This document shows, piece by piece, positions 3,961 to 7,331 of a stretch of DNA of 7,331 nucleotides; position 1 is the first letter of the stretch; the number at the start of each line of letters is the position of its first letter. This stretch comes from Nanobdellati archaeon (GTDB taxonomy: Archaea > Aenigmatarchaeota > Aenigmatarchaeia > PWEA01): contig JAKOPB010000020.1 in NCBI GenBank assembly GCA_022257805.1, positions 1-7,331 on the forward strand. The letters run 5' to 3'. Position numbers and translations under genes: made by a program. The notes under the pieces were generated by a model. It had not been told where the DNA came from. It did no database searches and worked only from the letters and a program-made list of their open reading frames with translations.

Positions 3961-5757
3961 ATGACAGACGTTTTTTTGAATGGAAAGTTTATGGGCACCA
4001 CCGAGCAGCCCAAAGAGCTGGTAGGAGAAGTTAAGGATAAGAGAAGAAAGGGATCTATACCCAATGGGTTTAATGTAAGATTCAACGAGGACGAGGACAA
4101 TATAAGAATAAATACCGACTCGGGCCGTGTGAGAAGACCTCTGGTCAGGGTCGAAGACGGTGAACCTCTTCTCGAAGATGAGCATATAGAGAGCATTCAG
4201 GAAGGGGATATGTGTTGGAGCGATCTGATAGATGAAGGTATAATTGAATGGATAGACGCGGCCGAAGAAGAGGATCTACTTGTTGCTCCTTCAGACGAAG
4301 AGCTAACAGATAAACATACTCATGTGGAAATCCACCCTGCCAACATACTTGGATTGAATGCTTCTCTTATACCTTTCCCTGAGCATAACAGGGGTGACAG
4401 AATAAGCTACGGTGCGAAGATGGTTGGTCAGACTCTCGGCTTCTACAGTGCAAACTATCCTCTTAGAGCCGATACGAAAAGCAACCTTCTTTCGTATCCT
4501 CAGACACCCATTGTAACCACGCAGTCCGAAGAAGCCCTGGAACTTGAGAAACATCCACTGGGACAGAACGTGGTTGTTGCACTGCTGTCCTACAAGGGAT
4601 TCAACATAGAGGACGCTTTAATTGTTAACCAGGACAGTGTGGAGAGAGGTTTCGGAAGAAGCTACTTCTTCAGGACCTACGATGCAGAGAAACAGAAGTA
4701 TTCCGGTGGTCAGGAGGATGAGCTAATGATTCCAGATAAAGATGTCAGAGGTTACAGGTCAGAGGACGCCTATTCTCACCTCGCAGAGGACGGTGTAGTG
4801 CCGCCTGAAGTAGCGGTCGAAAGCGGTGATGTTTTGGTCGGTAAGACCTCGCCTCTGAGATTTATGGGTACAGGGGAGTTTGTTACAGGAATACAGAACA
4901 GGAGGGAGACCTCGGTTACGGTTCGACATGGCGAAGGTGGTGTTGCCGATAAGGTTCTTTTATCAGAGACAGAGGACGGGAACAAGCTGGTTAAGGTTAC
5001 GCTTAGGGAGCAGAGAGTTCCCGAGCTAGGCGATAAGTTTGCAACGAGACACGGTCAGAAGGGCGTGATAGGACTGCTGGAACCTGGAAAGAATATGCCC
5101 TTCACAAGTGATGGAATAACTCCTGATATTATACTAAATCCGCATGGTATACCGTCCCGACAGACAGTGGGCCAGTTACTTGAGATACTTTCTGGTAAGA
5201 TAGGAGCCCTTGATGGGGAAAAAGTGGACGGAACGGCTTTCTCCGGCGAGGAAGAAGGAAATCTAAGAGAAAAGCTTAAAAATCTTGGTTTCAGATCCGA
5301 CGGGAAAGAGGTACTTTACAACGGAGCAACCGGTGAAAAGATGGAAGCAGAGATTTTCATGGGCGTTGTTTACTATGAAAAACTTGAGCACATGGTTTCC
5401 AATAAGCTACATGCCAGATCCAGGGGTCCTGTTACCCTTCTTACAAAACAACCCACCGAGGGCAGAGCAAAGGAAGGTGGTCTACGGCTTGGTGAAATGG
5501 AGAAGGACTGCTTTATAGGCCACGGTGCTTCCATGACCCTTAAGGAGAGATTTTCCTCCGATGAAGTTGTGCTTCCTGTATGTAAGAAGTGTGGCGTGGT
5601 TGCGGTAGAAGATGAGAGCAAGGGCGAAGTTGTGTGTCCTATGTGCAAGGAGAGTGATGTGGAAGAGGTTCCAATGAGCTACGCCTTCAAGTTACTGCTC
5701 GACGAGCTTAAATCCATGGTAATATATCCAAAACTTGATGTCAAGGAGGAGGTATAA
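3961..5757 (+). CDS. rpoB1: DNA-directed RNA polymerase subunit B' (C-terminal half of the beta/Rpb2 subunit)
   Basis: RpoB1 contributes the hybrid-binding, wall, clamp and anchor parts of the Rpb2 homologue and the beta-side catalytic residues. The product has 598 residues, a normal length. It starts FLNGKFMGT with the INTDSGRVRRPL segment. The central signature HPLGQNVVVAL...YKGFNIEDALIVN is present. GDKFATRHGQKG (357-368) supplies Lys359 and Lys367, matching the two lysines that contact RNA and nucleotide in bacterial beta. NPHGIPSRQTVGQ (393-405) and NKLHARSRGPV (481-491) follow, with His484 at the substrate-contacting position. Then come KQPTEGR...EGGLRLGEMEKDC and a four-cysteine zinc ribbon (C541, C544, C559, C562). 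The normally conserved Met after SR is Gln401. ATG 3961 has GAGG (3947-3950) ten bases upstream. The stop TAA overlaps the next ATG by one base (TAATG). Confidence 0.97.
   Translation: MTDVFLNGKFMGTTEQPKELVGEVKDKRRKGSIPNGFNVRFNEDEDNIRINTDSGRVRRPLVRVEDGEPLLEDEHIESIQEGDMCWSDLIDEGIIEWIDAAEEEDLLVAPSDEELTDKHTHVEIHPANILGLNASLIPFPEHNRGDRISYGAKMVGQTLGFYSANYPLRADTKSNLLSYPQTPIVTTQSEEALELEKHPLGQNVVVALLSYKGFNIEDALIVNQDSVERGFGRSYFFRTYDAEKQKYSGGQEDELMIPDKDVRGYRSEDAYSHLAEDGVVPPEVAVESGDVLVGKTSPLRFMGTGEFVTGIQNRRETSVTVRHGEGGVADKVLLSETEDGNKLVKVTLREQRVPELGDKFATRHGQKGVIGLLEPGKNMPFTSDGITPDIILNPHGIPSRQTVGQLLEILSGKIGALDGEKVDGTAFSGEEEGNLREKLKNLGFRSDGKEVLYNGATGEKMEAEIFMGVVYYEKLEHMVSNKLHARSRGPVTLLTKQPTEGRAKEGGLRLGEMEKDCFIGHGASMTLKERFSSDEVVLPVCKKCGVVAVEDESKGEVVCPMCKESDVEEVPMSYAFKLLLDELKSMVIYPKLDVKEEV
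5743..5753 (+). promoter_or_regulatory. Tandem Shine-Dalgarno for rpoA1 inside the end of rpoB1
   Basis: AAGGAGGAGGT carries two overlapping GGAGG elements, with seven and four bases between them and ATG 5757. The same bases encode the last Lys-Glu-Glu-Val of rpoB1. This is the strongest ribosome binding site in the window and fits coupled, balanced translation of B' and A'. Confidence 0.8.
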
Positions 5758-7331
5758 TGCCTACGAAGATAGACAAAATAAAGTTCAGTATACTTTCACC
5801 GCAGCATATAAAGAAGATGGCAGTTGCCGAGATAACTGAACCTGAGCTCTACGATAAAAGTGGTTACCCTGCCGAGGGCGGGGTTATGGATCCCAGAATG
5901 GGAGTTATAGATCCTGGGATGAAGTGCAGGACTTGTGGCGGAAGCATAGGCTCCTGTTCAGGACATTTCGGATATATAGACCTCTCGAGACCGGTTGTTC
6001 ATGTGAGGTACGTCAAAACTATATACAAGCTTTTAAGGGCAACTTGTCAGGAATGCCATGAACCTCTTGCTAGTCGGGATGAGATGGAGGAAATGGAAGA
6101 TCCTCTCCACAACCTGTATCTGAAGAAGAGAAAGAAATGTCCGCACTGCGATGCGGAACAGGACAAGGTAAAGAGGCAGAGACCTCATAACTTTACTGTT
6201 GGCGGTAAGCAGATCAATCCTGAGGAGATAAGGGAGTGGTTCGAGGGCATATCCGACGAAACCGCTAAAATATTTGATCTTGAAGGAGGTAGGCCCGAGT
6301 GGCTTGTACTGACTTTACTTCCTGTTCCTCCGGTAACCATGCGACCTTCTATTACACTTGAATCCAGTCAGAGATCCGAAGACGATTTAACACATAAGCT
6401 CGTGGACCTTATCAGAATAAATCAGAGGCTTGCAGATAATATCGAAATCGGCGCCCCTGATTTTATAATAGACGATCTCTGGGAGCTTCTTCAGTACCAC
6501 GTATCGACATTCTTCGACAACAACCTTTCAAGCGTTCCACAGGCTAGACATAGGAGTGGACGGGCACTGAAGACTTTGGCACAGAGGCTAAAGGGTAAGG
6601 AAGGAAGATTCCGTGGAAACCTCGCAGGCAAGCGAGCTGACTTCTCGTCAAGAACGGTTATTTCACCCGATCCCAACATATCTATAAATGAGGTCGGCGT
6701 TCCCGAAGAGATAGCCGTTGAGATAACTATACCTGAGAAGGCCAGAGACGATAATCTTAAGGATCTCAAGAGGTTGGTCAAGAACGGTCCCGAGGAACAT
6801 CCGGGTGCCAACTATCTTGTGAGGCCTGACGGAGGAAAGAAGAAGATAACTGCGGAAAACTGTGAAAAGATAGCCGAAGAGCTTGAAAGTGGCTTCACAG
6901 TGGAGAGGCATCTCCAAGACGGTGACGTTGTTCTTTTCAACAGGCAGCCTTCTCTTCATCGCATGAGCCTCATGGCACATCGTGCCAGGATAATGCCTTG
7001 GAAGACTTTCAGATTAAATCTCTGTGTCTGTGATCCGTACAACGCTGACTTCGACGGTGATGAGATGAATATGCATGTTTCACAGACCGCGGAGGCAAGA
7101 GCCGAGGCAGAAGAACTGATGTTGGTTCAGGAAAACCTTCGGAGTCCCAGATTCGGTGGGCCCATAATAGGCTGTACACAGGACCATGTGTCCGGTCTCT
7201 ACCTTCTCACAGGTGACGATGTTGAGTTTACACGGAAAGAGGCCCAGGAGCTTATAACTCAGGCCGGTATGGAGGATGTTTCACTGGATTCTGATACACT
7301 CACAGGAAAGGAAGTATTTTCTACATTCCTC
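5757..7331 (+). CDS. rpoA1: DNA-directed RNA polymerase subunit A' (N-terminal part of the beta'/Rpb1 subunit), truncated by the window edge
   Basis: The catalytic subunit. The open frame of 525 codons runs off the right edge; A' is usually about 870-900 residues, so roughly 350 codons, including the bridge helix, should lie beyond. Visible in order: the clamp N terminus with GGVMDPRMGVIDPG (41-54); a zinc site C57, C60, C67, H70 in a CxxC...CSGH pattern; a second site C97, C100, C128, C131; GRFRGNLAGKR (283-293) and FSSRTVISPDPN, the switch/rudder region; NRQPSLHRMS (395-404); and the catalytic loop NADFDGDEMN (429-438), whose Asp431, Asp433 and Asp435 hold the active-site magnesium. ATG 5757 overlaps the rpoB1 stop by one base and has a strong tandem Shine-Dalgarno. 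A'' (rpoA2) is expected downstream but is not in view. There is no frameshift in the visible part. Confidence 0.97.
   Translation, partial: MPTKIDKIKFSILSPQHIKKMAVAEITEPELYDKSGYPAEGGVMDPRMGVIDPGMKCRTCGGSIGSCSGHFGYIDLSRPVVHVRYVKTIYKLLRATCQECHEPLASRDEMEEMEDPLHNLYLKKRKKCPHCDAEQDKVKRQRPHNFTVGGKQINPEEIREWFEGISDETAKIFDLEGGRPEWLVLTLLPVPPVTMRPSITLESSQRSEDDLTHKLVDLIRINQRLADNIEIGAPDFIIDDLWELLQYHVSTFFDNNLSSVPQARHRSGRALKTLAQRLKGKEGRFRGNLAGKRADFSSRTVISPDPNISINEVGVPEEIAVEITIPEKARDDNLKDLKRLVKNGPEEHPGANYLVRPDGGKKKITAENCEKIAEELESGFTVERHLQDGDVVLFNRQPSLHRMSLMAHRARIMPWKTFRLNLCVCDPYNADFDGDEMNMHVSQTAEARAEAEELMLVQENLRSPRFGGPIIGCTQDHVSGLYLLTGDDVEFTRKEAQELITQAGMEDVSLDSDTLTGKEVFSTFL

Noticed and set aside
3951..3963. 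Break between rpoB2 and rpoB1 as a possible frameshift in a single rpoB
   Set aside because: Each half has its own start, ribosome binding site and normal length, and the split falls where B'' and B' are naturally separate in many archaea.

Overview
The window is archaeal. It carries the start of an RNA polymerase operon with the archaeal gene order rpoH, rpoB2 (B''), rpoB1 (B'), rpoA1 (A'). RpoH exists only in archaea and eukaryotes. Both large subunits follow the split-gene pattern: B is encoded as two adjacent genes, and the A' gene runs off the right edge. A split B is usual in methanogens, Archaeoglobales, haloarchaea and several DPANN-type lineages. TATA-type promoters, a tRNA intron with a bulge-helix-bulge splice site, and heavy AGA/AGG and ATA codon use agree. 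The acidic proteins and the secreted Ig-like protein would suit a euryarchaeal or DPANN (for example nanohaloarchaeal) genome, but I cannot place it more precisely from the sequence.

Layout: bases 1-24 may be the tail of an upstream gene. A TATA-like stretch follows, then a 469-codon gene (61-1470) for a secreted or membrane-anchored beta-sandwich protein of unknown function. Bases 1499-2077 are an RNA gene block: 5S rRNA with its own TATA box, a second TATA box, tRNA-Asp(GUC), a 164-base spacer that may fold, and tRNA-Lys(UUU) split by a 43-base intron. A strong TATA box at 2116-2123 and a leader of about 60 bases precede the polymerase genes, which fill 2208 to the end with spacings of 2, 5 and -1 bases. 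All of this lies on the + strand.

The four polymerase genes are tightly packed and are almost certainly co-transcribed and assembled into one enzyme. RpoB2, RpoB1 and RpoA1 hold most of the catalytic centre, including the metal-binding NADFDGD loop of RpoA1 at residues 429-435. RpoH is a small subunit on the A side. The RNA block plus polymerase operon makes this an information-processing locus. The membrane protein upstream is a neighbour with no obvious functional link.

No mobile element, CRISPR array or defence system is visible. The points most worth a second look are several substitutions in normally near-invariant RpoB motifs, the foldable spacer between the tRNAs, the tRNA-Lys intron, a 20-codon leader reading frame overlapping the rpoH start, and the membrane-straddling pair of similar domains in the first gene.
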